Assembly: GCF_040545335.1 (NCBI RefSeq)
Contig: NZ_JBEPLU010000002.1
Location: forward strand, 372,001-436,000
Length of the DNA: 64,000 nucleotides
Source: Phenylobacterium koreense
GTDB lineage: Bacteria; Pseudomonadota; Alphaproteobacteria; Caulobacterales; Caulobacteraceae
Direction: 5' to 3'
Part shown: positions 1 through 9,564 of the stretch, piece after piece
How positions within the stretch are numbered: the first letter of the stretch is position 1
How the letters are laid out: every line of letters starts with the position of its first letter
The notes under the pieces: generated by a model
Database searches by the model: none
The model's input: only the letters and a program-made list of their open reading frames with translations
Told to the model about the DNA's origin: nothing
Position numbers and translations under genes: made by a program

Positions 1-1071
1 CGGTCCGAAGACGCGCCAGGCCGCCACGATCGCCACGGCCACCAGCGAGGTCGGCAGGAACACCTTCCAGCCCAGGCGCATCAGTTGGTCGTAGCGGTAG
101 CGAGGCACGATCGCCTTCACCATGGCGAACATGAAGAAGAAGAAGCAGACCTTCAGGACGAACCACATCAGGCCGTAGAAGCTCTGCAGGGTCGGCGCCC
201 AGTCATGGACGAAGGGCAGATCGACCGGAGCCTGCCAGCCGCCGAAGAACATGACGGTGATCAGGGCGCACATCAGCACGATGTTCACCAGCTCGCCGAT
301 CATGAACAGCAGGAAGGGGCTCGACGAGTATTCGACCTGATAGCCGGCCACCAGTTCGGATTCCGCTTCCGGCAGGTCGAACGGCGGACGGTTGGTCTCG
401 GCCAGGGACGAGATGAAGAAGATCACCGTCATCGGGATCATCACCAGCGCCATGGGCAGGTTCTGCAGCCCGCCGCCGAAGACGTTCCAGTTCCAGAAGC
501 CGCCGGCCTGCATCTGCACGATGGTCTGCAGGTTCATCGTCCCCGCCAGCAGGATGACGGTGACGATCACGAAGCCGATCGAGACTTCATAGGACACCAT
601 CTGCGCCGCCGAGCGGAGGCTGCCGAGGAACGGGTACTTCGAGTTCGAAGCCCAGCCGCCCATGATGATGCCATAGACGCCCAGCGACGAGATCGCGAAC
701 AGGTACAGCACGCCGACATTGATGTCGGCCACCACCCAGCCGGGGGCGAAGGGGATCACCGCCCAGCCGACCATGGCCAGGACGAAGGTCAGGACCGGGG
801 CCAGCAGGAAGACGAACTTGTCGGCCCCGTCGGGGATGACGACTTCCTTCAGGACGAACTTGATCAGGTCCGCGAAGGACTGCAGCAGGCCGAACGGCCC
901 GACCACGTTCGGGCCTTTGCGCATCTGCACGCCGGCCCAGATCTTCCGGTCGGCCAGCATGAAGAAGGCCAGCGCGACCAGCAGCGGCAGCACGACCGCC
1001 AGGATCTGCCCGACGGTGATCAGGGTCCAACCGCCAGGGGTCGACCAGAAATTGTTGGCGACTGCGTCCAT
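1..1071 (-). CDS. nuoH: NADH-quinone oxidoreductase subunit H (partial, 3' end beyond window)
   Basis: Membrane subunit of respiratory complex I that sits at the junction of the quinone chamber and the proton-pumping arm. Translation from ATG at 1071 begins [12 protein letters not shown] and gives 357 codons without a stop, ending RVFGP at the window edge. NuoH proteins are about this long, so only a few residues are probably missing. Several hydrophobic helices are visible, as are the conserved [16 protein letters not shown] and [20 protein letters not shown] segments, the latter typical of the quinone-chamber loop. It starts 4 bp after the nuoG stop, so it is co-transcribed with the upstream nuo genes. 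Identification is very secure. Confidence 0.97.
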   Translation of the reverse strand, partial: MDAVANNFWSTPGGWTLITVGQILAVVLPLLVALAFFMLADRKIWAGVQMRKGPNVVGPFGLLQSFADLIKFVLKEVVIPDGADKFVFLLAPVLTFVLAMVGWAVIPFAPGWVVADINVGVLYLFAISSLGVYGIIMGGWASNSKYPFLGSLRSAAQMVSYEVSIGFVIVTVILLAGTMNLQTIVQMQAGGFWNWNVFGGGLQNLPMALVMIPMTVIFFISSLAETNRPPFDLPEAESELVAGYQVEYSSSPFLLFMIGELVNIVLMCALITVMFFGGWQAPVDLPFVHDWAPTLQSFYGLMWFVLKVCFFFFMFAMVKAIVPRYRYDQLMRLGWKVFLPTSLVAVAIVAAWRVFGP

Positions 1072-1075
1072 GCCC

Positions 1076-3118
1076 CTACTCCGCCGCGATCTTGGCGGCG
1101 CCGGAAGCCACGGCGGCGCACTCGGCCATCGTCACGCTGGCGCGCGCGACGGCGTTGGTCAGATGGAAGATCTTCACCGCGCTCTCGAAGGGCGCGTCCG
1201 AGACCTCGCCCTTCACCCCGAGCGACCCGAAGTCCAGCGCCGCGCCCGAGGCGCCCGGCGCATAGTCGACCTGGCCGAAGGTCGGATGGTCGGCGAAGAG
1301 CTTGGCCCGAAGCTGGGCCAGCGTGTCGTAGGGCAGCGCCGAACCCAGCCGCTCCGAGAGCGCCCGGAACACCGACCAGTCCTCGCGGGCCTCGCCCTTC
1401 GGGAAGACCGCGCGATAGCCGAACTGCACGCGGCCCTCGGTGTTGACGTAGAGGCCGTCCTTCTCGGTGTAGGCCGCGCCCGGCAGGATGACGTCTGCGG
1501 CGTGAGCCCCGGCGTCGCCATGCGTGCCCAGATAGACGGTGAAGGCGCCCGAGTCCTTGGTGTCGATCTCGTCGGCGCCCAGCAGGAACAGGACGTCCAG
1601 CGCGCCCGGCTGCGCCATCTCGACGGCGCTCTTGCCGCCTTCGCCCGGGACGAAGGCCATGTCGAGGCCGCCCACCCGCGAAGCAGCGGTGTGCAGCACG
1701 TTCCAGGTCATGTTGAAGCTCTTGGCGACGGCGGCGGCGGCGGCCAGCACCGCCTGTCCATCGGCCCGCGACAACGCCCCGGCCCCGACGATGATCGCCG
1801 GCTTCTTGGCTTCCTTCAGCGCCTTGACGAAGTCGCTCTTCGACCGCGTCAGGCCCGCGAGGGTCTCTGCGCCCGCACCCAGGTAATCATACTTGTAGGT
1901 CAGGTCGGCCTGCTCGCCGATCACGCCGACGCGCAGCGCGCCGGCGCCCCAGCGCTTGCGCAAGCGGGCGTTGAACACCGGCGCCTCGAGGCGCGGGTTC
2001 GTGCCAACCAGCAGCACCACGTCGGCTTCCTCGATGCCGGCGATGGTCGAGTTCATCAGCCAGCTCTCGCGCTGACCGGCGCCCAGCACCATGCCGTCCT
2101 GGCGGCAGTCGATGTTGGGCGAACCCAGGCCCTGGAACAGGTCCTTGGCGGCCTTCATGGCCTCGGCGTCCTGCAGATCGCCGGCGATCACGCCGATGCG
2201 GTCCGGGCTCACCGCCTTCACCTTGGCGGTGATCAGTTCGAAGGCCTCGGCCCAGGTAGCCGGCTGCAGACGCCCGCCCTTGCGGACGAACGGCCGGTCA
2301 AGGCGTTGACGCGAGAGACCATCGACCGCGTAACGCGTCTTGTCGCTGATCCACTCTTCGTTGATCTCTTCGTTCAGGCGCGGCAGCACGCGCAGCACGG
2401 CCGGGCCGCGGCTGTCGACGCGAATGGCCGAACCCAGGGCGTCCATGACGTCCACGCTCTCGGTCTTCTTCAGCTCCCAGGGGCGGGCGTTGAAGGCGTA
2501 GGGCTTCGAGGTCAGCGCCCCGACCGGGCAGAGATCGATCACGTTGGCCGACAGCTCGGACGTTACCGCCTTGTCGAGATAGGTCGTGATTTCAACGTCT
2601 TCGCCGCGGGAGATAAGGCCGATCTCCGGCACGCCGGCCACTTCGGTGATGAAGCGGACGCAACGGGTGCACTGGATGCAGCGGGTCATGACCGTCTTGA
2701 TCAGCGGACCCATGAACTTTTCTTCGACGGCCCGCTTGTTCTCGGCGTAGCGGCTGTCGTCCCGGCCATAGCCCATGGCCTGGTCCTGCAGGTCGCACTC
2801 GCCGCCCTGGTCGCAGATCGGGCAGTCGAGGGGGTGGTTGATGAGCAGGAACTCCATCACCCCTTCGCGGGCCTTCTTCACCATTGGCGTATTGGTGAAG
2901 ATCTCCTGCCCCTCGGAGGCCGGCAGCGCGCACGAAGCCTGCGGCTTCGGCGGACCGGGCTTCACCTCGACCAGGCACATACGGCAGTTGCCGGCGATCG
3001 ACAGGCGCTCGTGGTAGCAGAAGCGCGGGATCTCCTCCCCGGCCAGTTCCGCGACCTGCAGAACCGTCATGCCAGGTTCGAACTCGACCTCGACGCCGTT
3101 GACTTTAGCCTTGGGCAT
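1076..3118 (-). CDS. nuoG: NADH-quinone oxidoreductase subunit G
   Basis: Large peripheral-arm subunit of complex I (680 aa) that carries Fe-S clusters relaying electrons from NuoF toward NuoB. The N-terminal ferredoxin-like domain has [17 protein letters not shown] (about residues 32-48), followed by [13 protein letters not shown] and a [10 protein letters not shown] cluster-binding segment. The remainder is a molybdopterin-oxidoreductase-like fold that lacks cofactor chemistry in this family. The length fits the alphaproteobacterial and mitochondrial-type 75-kDa subunit. It starts 6 bp after the nuoF stop and its stop lies 4 bp before the nuoH start, consistent with tight operon packing. 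Confidence 0.98.
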   Translation of the reverse strand: MPKAKVNGVEVEFEPGMTVLQVAELAGEEIPRFCYHERLSIAGNCRMCLVEVKPGPPKPQASCALPASEGQEIFTNTPMVKKAREGVMEFLLINHPLDCPICDQGGECDLQDQAMGYGRDDSRYAENKRAVEEKFMGPLIKTVMTRCIQCTRCVRFITEVAGVPEIGLISRGEDVEITTYLDKAVTSELSANVIDLCPVGALTSKPYAFNARPWELKKTESVDVMDALGSAIRVDSRGPAVLRVLPRLNEEINEEWISDKTRYAVDGLSRQRLDRPFVRKGGRLQPATWAEAFELITAKVKAVSPDRIGVIAGDLQDAEAMKAAKDLFQGLGSPNIDCRQDGMVLGAGQRESWLMNSTIAGIEEADVVLLVGTNPRLEAPVFNARLRKRWGAGALRVGVIGEQADLTYKYDYLGAGAETLAGLTRSKSDFVKALKEAKKPAIIVGAGALSRADGQAVLAAAAAVAKSFNMTWNVLHTAASRVGGLDMAFVPGEGGKSAVEMAQPGALDVLFLLGADEIDTKDSGAFTVYLGTHGDAGAHAADVILPGAAYTEKDGLYVNTEGRVQFGYRAVFPKGEAREDWSVFRALSERLGSALPYDTLAQLRAKLFADHPTFGQVDYAPGASGAALDFGSLGVKGEVSDAPFESAVKIFHLTNAVARASVTMAECAAVASGAAKIAAE

Positions 3119-3124
3119 TCACGT

Positions 3125-4441
3125 TTACTCCGCCGCTTGCAGGGAGGCGCCCTGCACATGCGGCCTTCCGGCCCGGTAGTTGGTGATCCGCTCTTCGACC
3201 TCGTGGCGGAAGTGGCGGAAGAGGCCCTGGATCGGCCAGGCCGCGGCGTCGCCGAGGCCGCAGATCGTGTGGCCTTCGACCTGGCTGGCGACGTCCAGCA
3301 GCATGTCGATCTCGCGCATTTCGGCTTCGCCGGTGACCATGCGTTCCATGACCCGCCACATCCAGCCGGTGCCTTCGCGGCACGGCGTGCACTGGCCGCA
3401 GCTCTCGTGCTTGTAGAAGTACGAGAGCCGGGCGATCGCCCTCACGATGTCGGTGGATTGGTCCATCACGATCACCGCCGCGGTGCCCAGGCCCGACTTC
3501 AGGGCCGAGAGGCTGTCGAAGTCCATCAGCGCGGTCTCGGCCTCGTGGGCCGGGATCATCCGCACAGACGAACCGCCCGGGATGACCGCCTTGAGATTGC
3601 CCCAGCCGCCGCGGACGCCGCCGCAGTGGTCTTCGAGCAGTTGCTTCAGCGGGATCGACATCGCCTCTTCGACGACGCACGGCTTGTTCACGTGGCCGGA
3701 GATGGCCATCAGCTTGGTGCCGGTGTTGTTCGGCCGGCCGAAGCCCGCGAACCACTCGGCGCCACGGCGCAGGATCGTGCCGACGACCGAGATCGACTCG
3801 ACATTGTTGATGGTGGTCGGGCAGCCGTAGATGCCGGCGCCGGCCGGGAACGGCGGCTTCAGGCGCGGCTGGCCCTTCTTGCCTTCCAGGCTTTCCATCA
3901 GGGCGGTTTCGTCGCCGCAGATATAGGCGCCGCCACCGTGGGTGACGTGCAGGTCGAAGTCCCAGCCGTGGACGTTGCCCTTGCCGATCAGCTTCGCCTC
4001 GTAGGCCTGCTTGATCGCCGCTTCCAGGCGCTCGCGCTCGAAGACGTACTCGCCGCGCATATAGATGTAGCAGGTGTGCGCACGGATCGCGTAGCTGGCG
4101 ATCAGGCAGCCTTCGATCAGCAGGTGCGGATCATTGCGCAGGATCTCGCGGTCCTTGCAGGTGCCCGGCTCGGACTCGTCGGCGTTGACCACCAGATAGT
4201 GTGGCCGGTCGCTCTCCTGCTTGGGCATGAAGGTCCACTTCAGGCCGGTGGAGAACCCTGCCCCGCCGCGCCCGCGCAGACCCGACGCCTTGATCTGGTC
4301 GCAGAGCCACTCCGGCGTCTGCTTCAGCATTTCACGGGTGCCGTTCCAGGCGCCGCGCTGCTTCGCACCGTCCAGGCCCCAGTCGTGCAAGCCGTAGACG
4401 TTGGTGAAGATGCGGTCCTTGTCTTGGAGTATGCCGACCAC
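3125..4441 (-). CDS. nuoF: NADH-quinone oxidoreductase subunit F, NADH/FMN-binding
   Basis: Entry point for electrons in complex I: it binds NADH and FMN and carries a [4Fe-4S] cluster (438 aa). Visible motifs are the [13 protein letters not shown] glycine-rich flavin/NADH loop near residue 56, and the cluster motif [15 protein letters not shown] near residue 350. The start is a GTG at 4439-4441, preceded by a GGGAG ribosome-binding site about 10 bp upstream. No ATG close by preserves the conserved N-terminus ([16 protein letters not shown]). A short spacer with a possible mini-ORF separates it from nuoE. Confidence 0.97.
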   Translation of the reverse strand: MVGILQDKDRIFTNVYGLHDWGLDGAKQRGAWNGTREMLKQTPEWLCDQIKASGLRGRGGAGFSTGLKWTFMPKQESDRPHYLVVNADESEPGTCKDREILRNDPHLLIEGCLIASYAIRAHTCYIYMRGEYVFERERLEAAIKQAYEAKLIGKGNVHGWDFDLHVTHGGGAYICGDETALMESLEGKKGQPRLKPPFPAGAGIYGCPTTINNVESISVVGTILRRGAEWFAGFGRPNNTGTKLMAISGHVNKPCVVEEAMSIPLKQLLEDHCGGVRGGWGNLKAVIPGGSSVRMIPAHEAETALMDFDSLSALKSGLGTAAVIVMDQSTDIVRAIARLSYFYKHESCGQCTPCREGTGWMWRVMERMVTGEAEMREIDMLLDVASQVEGHTICGLGDAAAWPIQGLFRHFRHEVEERITNYRAGRPHVQGASLQAAE

Positions 4442-4446
4442 GGCCC

Positions 4447-4500
4447 CTAAACTCCCTTACCGGCGCGGTCTTCGCGCGCGATGAAAATCATGCGGTTCAC
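4447..4500 (-). CDS. possible 17-residue mini-ORF between nuoE and nuoF
   Basis: The 55-bp spacer between nuoE and nuoF contains a short open frame. It starts with GTG overlapping the nuoE stop (GTGA) and ends at TAG at 4447-4449, encoding [17 protein letters not shown]. An internal ATG could give a 14-residue version. The overlap with the nuoE stop and the end just before the nuoF ribosome-binding site would suit translational coupling. It has no recognisable domain and may be only spacer. Coding status is unproven. Confidence 0.2.
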   Translation of the reverse strand: MNRMIFIAREDRAGKGV

Positions 4501-5183
4501 GAGGCCGGCTCCTCCTTCGCGCCCTTCGAGGGCTTGGGCGCGTTTGGAAGCGACTTGATCGGCTTGGCGCGCGAGCCGTCGTACAGCGAAGGATCGCTGA
4601 GCGTCAGCGGACCGCCGTCGGGCGCAGCGCCCTGGCGGCCGATCGCCGAACCCGGCGCGCGCGGCTTGCCGGCGGCGAACTCATCGAGGATGGCGTCGAA
4701 GCTCTCGACGGTCAGGTCCTCGTAGTAATAGTCGTCGATCGCAGCCATCGGGGCGTTGGAGCACGCCCCCATGCACTCGACTTCCTGCCAGTAGAACTTG
4801 CCGTCGGCCGACAGGTGATCCTTCGGGCCGATCCGCTTCTTGCAGTGGGCGATCAGGTCGTTCGCGCCGCGCAGGGCGCAGGGCGTCGTGCCGCACACCT
4901 GGACCAGGGCGTGGCTGCCGACCGGCTCCAGCATGAACATCGTGTAGAAGGTCGCGACTTCCAGCACCCGGATCTGCGCCATGCCGAGCAGCTCGGCGAC
5001 GGTGCGGATGGCCGGCTCGGAGACCCAGCCTTCCTGCTTCTGCACCAGCCACAGGATCGGGATGACCGCCGATTGCTGACGGCCGGCCGGGAACTTGGAG
5101 ATCCACCACTCCGCCTTCTCCTTCGTCTCCGGCGAGAAGGCGAAGCTGGCGGGCTGGTTCGGAGAGAGGCGGCGAACGCTCAA
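4497..5183 (-). CDS. nuoE: NADH-quinone oxidoreductase subunit E
   Basis: Thioredoxin-fold subunit of complex I carrying a [2Fe-2S] cluster next to the FMN site of NuoF (228 aa). The four cysteine ligands are visible as CGTTPC and CMGAC, separated by about 35 residues. The N-terminal helical part (FSPETKEKAEWWISKFP, QSAVIPILWLVQKQEGW) is typical. The last 60 or so residues form a Pro/Ala/Lys-rich tail absent from the E. coli protein; longer tails are common in alphaproteobacterial NuoE. It starts 7 bp after the stop of the NTF2-like gene. Confidence 0.97.
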   Translation of the reverse strand: MSVRRLSPNQPASFAFSPETKEKAEWWISKFPAGRQQSAVIPILWLVQKQEGWVSEPAIRTVAELLGMAQIRVLEVATFYTMFMLEPVGSHALVQVCGTTPCALRGANDLIAHCKKRIGPKDHLSADGKFYWQEVECMGACSNAPMAAIDDYYYEDLTVESFDAILDEFAAGKPRAPGSAIGRQGAAPDGGPLTLSDPSLYDGSRAKPIKSLPNAPKPSKGAKEEPAS

Positions 5184-5190
5184 GCGATCC

Positions 5191-5541
5191 TCACTTCACG
5201 AAATCGACGCGGGCGATCTTGCCGTCCGCGATGGTGTAGATGGCGGCGACCTCGAAGGGCTCGGCGTCCGGAGAACGCTTCACCCGCTCATGGTCGATTA
5301 CGCGATTGCCCACGACGATCCGGTTGACCAGTTCGGCATGATTATGCGGGAATTGGAGGAAAACCTGCCGATATTTGTCCCGATAGGCGGCAATTCCGGA
5401 CATGGTCACCTCGCCGTTCAGGTCGGCCACGACGATGTCGTCGGCGAACCAGGCGCAGTGGGCGTCGAGGTCCTGGACGTTGTACGCGGCGAGTTGCGCG
5501 GCCGCCACGTCTAGGGGGCTGATGGTAGCTGCCGCGCTCAC
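5191..5541 (-). CDS. NTF2/SnoaL-like small protein embedded in the nuo operon
   Basis: A 116-aa protein with the look of the NTF2-like (SnoaL/steroid isomerase) cone fold: an N-terminal helix ([24 protein letters not shown]), a [10 protein letters not shown] turn, an [11 protein letters not shown] helix and C-terminal strands ending [16 protein letters not shown]. Its start overlaps the nuoD stop by 4 bp (ATGA), and nuoE follows 7 bp downstream, so it must be transcribed and is probably translationally coupled with complex I genes. Members of this fold include isomerases, hydrolases and non-catalytic binding proteins. No substrate can be inferred. A role in complex I assembly or quinone handling is only a guess from position. 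Confidence 0.85.
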   Translation of the reverse strand: MSAAATISPLDVAAAQLAAYNVQDLDAHCAWFADDIVVADLNGEVTMSGIAAYRDKYRQVFLQFPHNHAELVNRIVVGNRVIDHERVKRSPDAEPFEVAAIYTIADGKIARVDFVK

Positions 5542-6752
5542 CGGTCGATCTCCCCGAACACGATGTCCAGCGAGCCGAGGATGGCCGAAACGTCAGCCAG
5601 CATGTGGCCGCGGTTGATCCAGTCCATCGCCATCAGGTGCGGATAGCCCGGCGCCCGGATCTTGCAGCGGTACGGGCGGTTCGAGCCGTCCGACACCAGG
5701 AACACCCCGAACTCGCCCTTGGGCGCTTCGACCGCGGCGTAGACCTCGCCTTCCGGCGTCCGGAAGCCCTCGGTGTAGAGCTTGAAGTGGTGGATGAGCG
5801 ATTCCATGGAACGCTTCATCTCGCCACGGCGCGGCGGGGCGAACTTGTTGTCTTCGGTCAGCACCGCGCCCGGCGTTTTCTTAAGCCGGTCAGCGCATTG
5901 GATGATGATCTTCGCGCTCTGCCGCATCTCTTCCATACGGCAGAGATAGCGGTCGTAGCAGTCGCCGTTCACCCCCAGCGGGATGTCGAACTCGAAGTCG
6001 TCGTAGCACTCGTAGGGCTGCGAGCGACGCAGGTCCCAGGCGATGCCGGAACCGCGCACCATGACCCCGGAGAAGCCCCAGTTGATGGCTTCTTCCTTGC
6101 TCACCACACCGATGTCGACGTTGCGCTGCTTGAAAATCCGGTTGCCGGTGATCAGCTTGTCGATGTCGTCGATCGGGCGTTCGAAAGCCACCGCCCACTC
6201 GCGGATGTCGTCGACCAGGGCTTCCGGCAGGTCCTGGTGGACGCCGCCCGGACGGAAGTAGTTGGCGTGCAGGCGGGCGCCGCAGGCGCGCTCGTAGAAC
6301 ACCATCAGCTTCTCGCGCTCTTCGAAGCCCCACAGCGGCGGGGTCAGAGCGCCGACGTCCATGGCCTGGGTCGTGACGTTCAGCAGGTGGTTCAGAATCC
6401 GGCCGATCTCGGAGAACATCACGCGGATGATCTGACCACGGATCGGAACCTCGAGGCCGAGCAGCTTTTCGATGGCCAGGCAGAAGGAGTGCTCCTGGTT
6501 CATCGGCGCCACGTAGTCGAGGCGGTCGAAATACGGGACGTTCTGGAGGTAGGTCCGGTACTCCATCAGCTTTTCGGTGCCGCGGTGCAGCAGCCCGACG
6601 TGCGGATCCACCCGCTCGACGACTTCGCCGTCGAGCTCGAGCACCAGGCGCAGCACGCCGTGCGCGGCCGGGTGTTGGGGGCCGAAGTTGATGTTGAACT
6701 TGCGGACCGGGGTTTCCGGCAGGGTCACCGGCGTCGAAGCGTCGTCAGCCAT
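5538..6752 (-). CDS. nuoD: NADH-quinone oxidoreductase subunit D
   Basis: Quinone-site subunit of complex I, related to the large subunit of NiFe hydrogenases but lacking the metal ligands (404 aa from this start). Conserved features include [38 protein letters not shown], the [11 protein letters not shown] loop and C-terminal [16 protein letters not shown]. An in-frame extension 18 codons upstream exists, but its sequence is Arg/Gly-rich. The ATG at 6752, overlapping the nuoC stop as TGATG, gives the conserved start MADDAST. It is separate from nuoC here, not fused as in E. coli. Confidence 0.96.
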   Translation of the reverse strand: MADDASTPVTLPETPVRKFNINFGPQHPAAHGVLRLVLELDGEVVERVDPHVGLLHRGTEKLMEYRTYLQNVPYFDRLDYVAPMNQEHSFCLAIEKLLGLEVPIRGQIIRVMFSEIGRILNHLLNVTTQAMDVGALTPPLWGFEEREKLMVFYERACGARLHANYFRPGGVHQDLPEALVDDIREWAVAFERPIDDIDKLITGNRIFKQRNVDIGVVSKEEAINWGFSGVMVRGSGIAWDLRRSQPYECYDDFEFDIPLGVNGDCYDRYLCRMEEMRQSAKIIIQCADRLKKTPGAVLTEDNKFAPPRRGEMKRSMESLIHHFKLYTEGFRTPEGEVYAAVEAPKGEFGVFLVSDGSNRPYRCKIRAPGYPHLMAMDWINRGHMLADVSAILGSLDIVFGEIDR

Positions 6753-7363
6753 CACTTCGCCTCCGCTTTCTCGTCGCCCGGCAGGACGTACTCGGCGCCC
6801 TCCCACGGGCTCATGAAGTCCCAGTTCCGGAACTCGACGGACTTCACCGGCTCGTAGACCACGCGCTTGAGCTCATCGTCGTAGCGGAGCTCGACGTAGC
6901 CGGTCATCGGGAAGTCCTTCCGCAGCGGATGGCCGTGGAAGCCGTAGTCTGTCAGGATCCGGCGCAGATCCGGGTGTCCTTCGAAGAACACGCCGTACAT
7001 GTCGAAGGCTTCGCGCTCGTACCAGTCGGCGTTGGGGAAGACGCCCGTCACGGTGGGAACCGGCGTGTCCTCGTCCGTCTGCACCTTGAAGCGCAGGCGC
7101 TGGTTCTTGGTCATCGACAGCAGGTGATAGACGACGTCGAAGCGCTGCGCGCGCTCCGGATAATCGACGCCGCACAGGTCGATCAACTGATGGAAGCCGA
7201 ACTGGTCGCGAAGTTGCGTCAGCGCCTCGACCACCCGGTTCGCCGGGCCGGTCAGGTTCAGTTCGCCATAGGCCACCTGATAGCCGGCGATCGCGCCGGT
7301 TCCGGAGGTGAGAATCTGGCCGCCCAGGGCGTCCAGGGTTTCTTCGGTGACGGGCCAGCTCAT
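6752..7363 (-). CDS. nuoC: NADH-quinone oxidoreductase subunit C
   Basis: 30-kDa-type subunit of the complex I connecting module (203 aa). The family signature is clear: [18 protein letters not shown], then [24 protein letters not shown] and [20 protein letters not shown]. It contributes structural support around the Fe-S chain rather than cofactors. The start overlaps the nuoB stop by 4 bp (ATGA), and its stop overlaps the nuoD start. The C-terminal ENWD-like segment [12 protein letters not shown] is typical of alphaproteobacterial NuoC. Confidence 0.96.
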   Translation of the reverse strand: MSWPVTEETLDALGGQILTSGTGAIAGYQVAYGELNLTGPANRVVEALTQLRDQFGFHQLIDLCGVDYPERAQRFDVVYHLLSMTKNQRLRFKVQTDEDTPVPTVTGVFPNADWYEREAFDMYGVFFEGHPDLRRILTDYGFHGHPLRKDFPMTGYVELRYDDELKRVVYEPVKSVEFRNWDFMSPWEGAEYVLPGDEKAEAK

Positions 7364-7920
7364 CGCTCGATCGTCCCCGTACGGCGAATCTTCTTCTGGA
7401 GCTGCAGCACGCCGTAGACCAGGGCCTCGGCGGTGGGCGGGCAGCCGGGCACATAGATGTCGACCGGGACGATCCGGTCACAGCCACGCACGACCGAATA
7501 GGAAAAATAGTAGTAGCCGCCGCCGTTGGCGCATGACCCCATGGAGATGACGTAGCGCGGCTCCGGCATCTGGTCGTAGACCTTGCGGAGGGCCGGAGCC
7601 ATCTTGTTGCACAGCGTGCCGGCGACGATCATCACGTCCGACTGGCGCGGTGAGGCGCGCGGCGCGAAACCGTAGCGCTCCAGGTCGTAACGCGGCATCG
7701 AGGCCTGCATCATCTCGACCGCGCAGCACGCTAGGCCGAACGTCATCCACATCAACGAGCCGGTACGGGCCCAGGTGATCAGGTCGTCGGCGGCCGCGGT
7801 GATGAAGCCCTTGTCGGCCAATTCACCCGAGATTCCGTCGAAGAACGGGTCGTGGAGCTTGGGGTCGTAGCCTTCGACCGTCGTACGGCCGGCCGAACCC
7901 GCGGGAACGATCACTCCCAT
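7360..7920 (-). CDS. nuoB: NADH-quinone oxidoreductase subunit B
   Basis: Subunit carrying the terminal [4Fe-4S] cluster N2 that reduces quinone (186 aa from this start). The ligands appear as [27 protein letters not shown] and [11 protein letters not shown], including the tandem Cys pair. I chose the ATG at 7920 ([20 protein letters not shown]), which overlaps the nuoA stop by 10 bp and has an AAGAAAGG-like site upstream. An in-frame ATG at 7941 would add seven residues inside nuoA and lacks a good ribosome-binding site. The gene is coupled to nuoA and nuoC. Confidence 0.96.
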   Translation of the reverse strand: MGVIVPAGSAGRTTVEGYDPKLHDPFFDGISGELADKGFITAAADDLITWARTGSLMWMTFGLACCAVEMMQASMPRYDLERYGFAPRASPRQSDVMIVAGTLCNKMAPALRKVYDQMPEPRYVISMGSCANGGGYYYFSYSVVRGCDRIVPVDIYVPGCPPTAEALVYGVLQLQKKIRRTGTIER

Positions 7921-8288
7921 TCCAGGGCGCCTTTCTTCCATTCATAGACGAAGCCGACGGTCAGGACGCCCAAGAAGGTCATCATCGACCAGAAGGCGAA
8001 CTGCGCCACGTCCTGGGGCAACTTCATAAGCGATACGGCCCACGGGAACAGGAACGCCACTTCCAGGTCGAAGATGATGAAGAGGATCGAGACCAGGTAG
8101 AACCTGACGTCGAACTTCATCCGCGCATCGTCGAAGGCGTTGAAGCCGCACTCGTAGGTCGACAGCTTTTCCGGATCCGGCGCTGTCGGGGCGAGCGTAG
8201 CGGAGGCCACGATGAAGGCGAGGCCTAGGACCGTCGCGATCCCCAGGAAGATCACGATAGGCAGATACTGCAGAAGAAAGGCGTTCAT
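7911..8288 (-). CDS. nuoA: NADH-quinone oxidoreductase subunit A
   Basis: First gene of the complex I operon, a small three-helix membrane subunit (125 aa). It reads [22 protein letters not shown], with the conserved [12 protein letters not shown] segment (the Cys-containing loop near the quinone channel) and [24 protein letters not shown]. The ATG at 8288 has a GAGG ribosome-binding site 5-6 bp upstream. Longer in-frame starts upstream would lie in the promoter region and give a non-conserved Arg-rich leader. Confidence 0.96.
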   Translation of the reverse strand: MNAFLLQYLPIVIFLGIATVLGLAFIVASATLAPTAPDPEKLSTYECGFNAFDDARMKFDVRFYLVSILFIIFDLEVAFLFPWAVSLMKLPQDVAQFAFWSMMTFLGVLTVGFVYEWKKGALEWE

Positions 8289-8313
8289 GGATTCCTCGGA
8301 GGAGTCGCGCGCC

Positions 8314-8342
8314 CTTCTAGACCAGCATTGCGCAGGGTTCAA
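8314..8342 (-). promoter_or_regulatory. candidate sigma-70-type promoter of the nuo operon
   Basis: On the minus strand TTGAAC (8337-8342) and TAGAAG (8314-8319) are separated by 17 bp. They lie about 25 bp upstream of nuoA, so the leader would be short. The -10 is only a partial match, so this is a candidate. Confidence 0.4.
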
Positions 8343-8468
8343 ACGGCGTGGTGGGATCATCGGTATCGCAAATGCGCGCGCCTTGTCTCCAGCCCGGATT
8401 TCGCGGCTGCCGACCACCTGCCAAGGCGGCCAGAACTCGCTTGGACTGGCCAGAGCGAACATCGCGAT

Positions 8469-8486
8469 TGATAATTATTATTATCA
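8469..8486. other. AT-only near-palindrome upstream of nuo
   Basis: Eighteen bases, TGATAATTATTATTATCA, form an imperfect inverted repeat (arms TGATAA and TTATCA) in a strongly GC-rich region. They lie about 125 bp upstream of the putative nuo promoter and 51 bp from a perfect DnaA box. It could be a regulator site or a melting or bending element; function is unknown. Confidence 0.4.
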
Positions 8487-8536
8487 CAAGAGCCTTTTTC
8501 ATCGCCCCGACGAAGGAACGCGCGAGACCCGACAGT

Positions 8537-8545
8537 TTATCCACA
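8537..8545 (+). promoter_or_regulatory. perfect DnaA-box sequence
   Basis: TTATCCACA is an exact match to the high-affinity E. coli DnaA box. It lies between the nuo promoter region and the tRNA-Asp promoter. Such an AT-rich 9-mer is expected rarely in 64 kb at this GC content. Only one copy was noticed, so this is not an origin. Confidence 0.4.
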
Positions 8546-8563
8546 GCGCCGCGCAGTTGGCCG

Positions 8564-8592
8564 TTGACACGATTCCGGCGCCGACATATCAG
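8564..8592 (+). promoter_or_regulatory. promoter of the tRNA-Asp pair
   Basis: A perfect -35 hexamer TTGACA (8564-8569), a 17-bp spacer and TATCAG (8587-8592) place transcription start near 8599, about 20 bp upstream of the first tRNA-Asp. This is the best sigma-70-like promoter in the window. Confidence 0.65.
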
Positions 8593-8620
8593 ACGCCCCT
8601 CGCGGCGACGCAGCCGTCAC

Positions 8621-8697
<77 letters not shown>

Positions 8698-8726
8698 CTT
8701 CTTCTTGCAGTCGTAGCGATTAGCGA

Positions 8727-8803
<77 letters not shown>

Positions 8804-8931
8804 CTTCACCCTTACAATCGAAGCGGCCAACAAAGCCCCCAAGTCGGCGCGCTTCAACTCGTCGCATCGCGAGGCGCTGTTTGCGAATGGGAGCTGGCCG
8901 GAATTGAATCCCGACCAGCCCCTCTTTGGAC

Positions 8932-9501
8932 TTAGCCGCCGCGCATCGTCTTCAGCGCGCCCGCCCATCGGACCAGTTCGTCCAGCATTGCGGTGGCCGA
9001 GGCGGTGTGCAGGTCATTCGGCGTGAACTGCTTTTCCGCATCCAAGTGCTGGGCGAAGTTAGGAATCATCACCTGCTCGGGCAGCGGCATGATCTTGAAG
9101 CTGGTCATCATCAGCTTCTCGGCCTGCACCGCGCGAATTCCGCCCGAGACACCGCCGTAGCTGACGAACCCGGCCACCTTGTCCCGCCACTCCTGGACCA
9201 AATAGTTCATCGCGTTCACGAGCGAGGGCGGCGGCCCGAAATTGTACTCAGGGGTCACGAAGACAAAGGCGTCGGCGCGCTCCACGCTGGCGCTCCAGGC
9301 CTTGGTGTGGGCGTGCTCGTACTTGCGCAGGCGCGGATGGTGCGGCTCGTCGAACACCGGGAGCTCGAAGGCGGCGAGATCCTCCAGGGCCACATCGAAC
9401 CCGCCGTGCGCCTTGGCGAAGCCCTCGAACCATCGCCCGATGGAAATCCCGACCCGCCCAGGACGGGTGGAGCAGACGATGACGTTGAGCTTCAGGGACA
9501 T
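8932..9501 (-). CDS. NADPH-dependent FMN reductase family protein
   Basis: A 189-aa flavodoxin-fold protein. The N-terminus LNVIVCSTRPGRVG is the FMN phosphate-binding loop of the FMN_red family (STRPGR), and TPEYNFGPPPSLVNAMNYL followed by SYGGVSGGIRAVQ is the second flavin-binding and dimer region. Family members reduce FMN or azo and quinone substrates with NAD(P)H. It lies 63 bp downstream of a flavin monooxygenase on the same strand and may supply reducing capacity, though Baeyer-Villiger enzymes normally reduce their own FAD. The substrate is unknown. Confidence 0.85.
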   Translation of the reverse strand: MSLKLNVIVCSTRPGRVGISIGRWFEGFAKAHGGFDVALEDLAAFELPVFDEPHHPRLRKYEHAHTKAWSASVERADAFVFVTPEYNFGPPPSLVNAMNYLVQEWRDKVAGFVSYGGVSGGIRAVQAEKLMMTSFKIMPLPEQVMIPNFAQHLDAEKQFTPNDLHTASATAMLDELVRWAGALKTMRGG

Positions 9502-9564
9502 GGCGACCTCGTGCGTTGACTGAGCAAGCTATAGCGCGTGGCTCGCCGGCCGCTAGCAGCCCTG

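Noticed and set aside
719..4450. A 1,243-codon open frame on the plus strand across nuoF and nuoG
   Set aside because: It is antisense to genes with unmistakable complex I motifs, and its Arg/His/Gln/Val-rich composition is what high-GC antisense frames produce.
8537..8545. Reading the DnaA box as a replication origin
   Set aside because: A single box, no cluster, no dnaA, hemE or parAB nearby.
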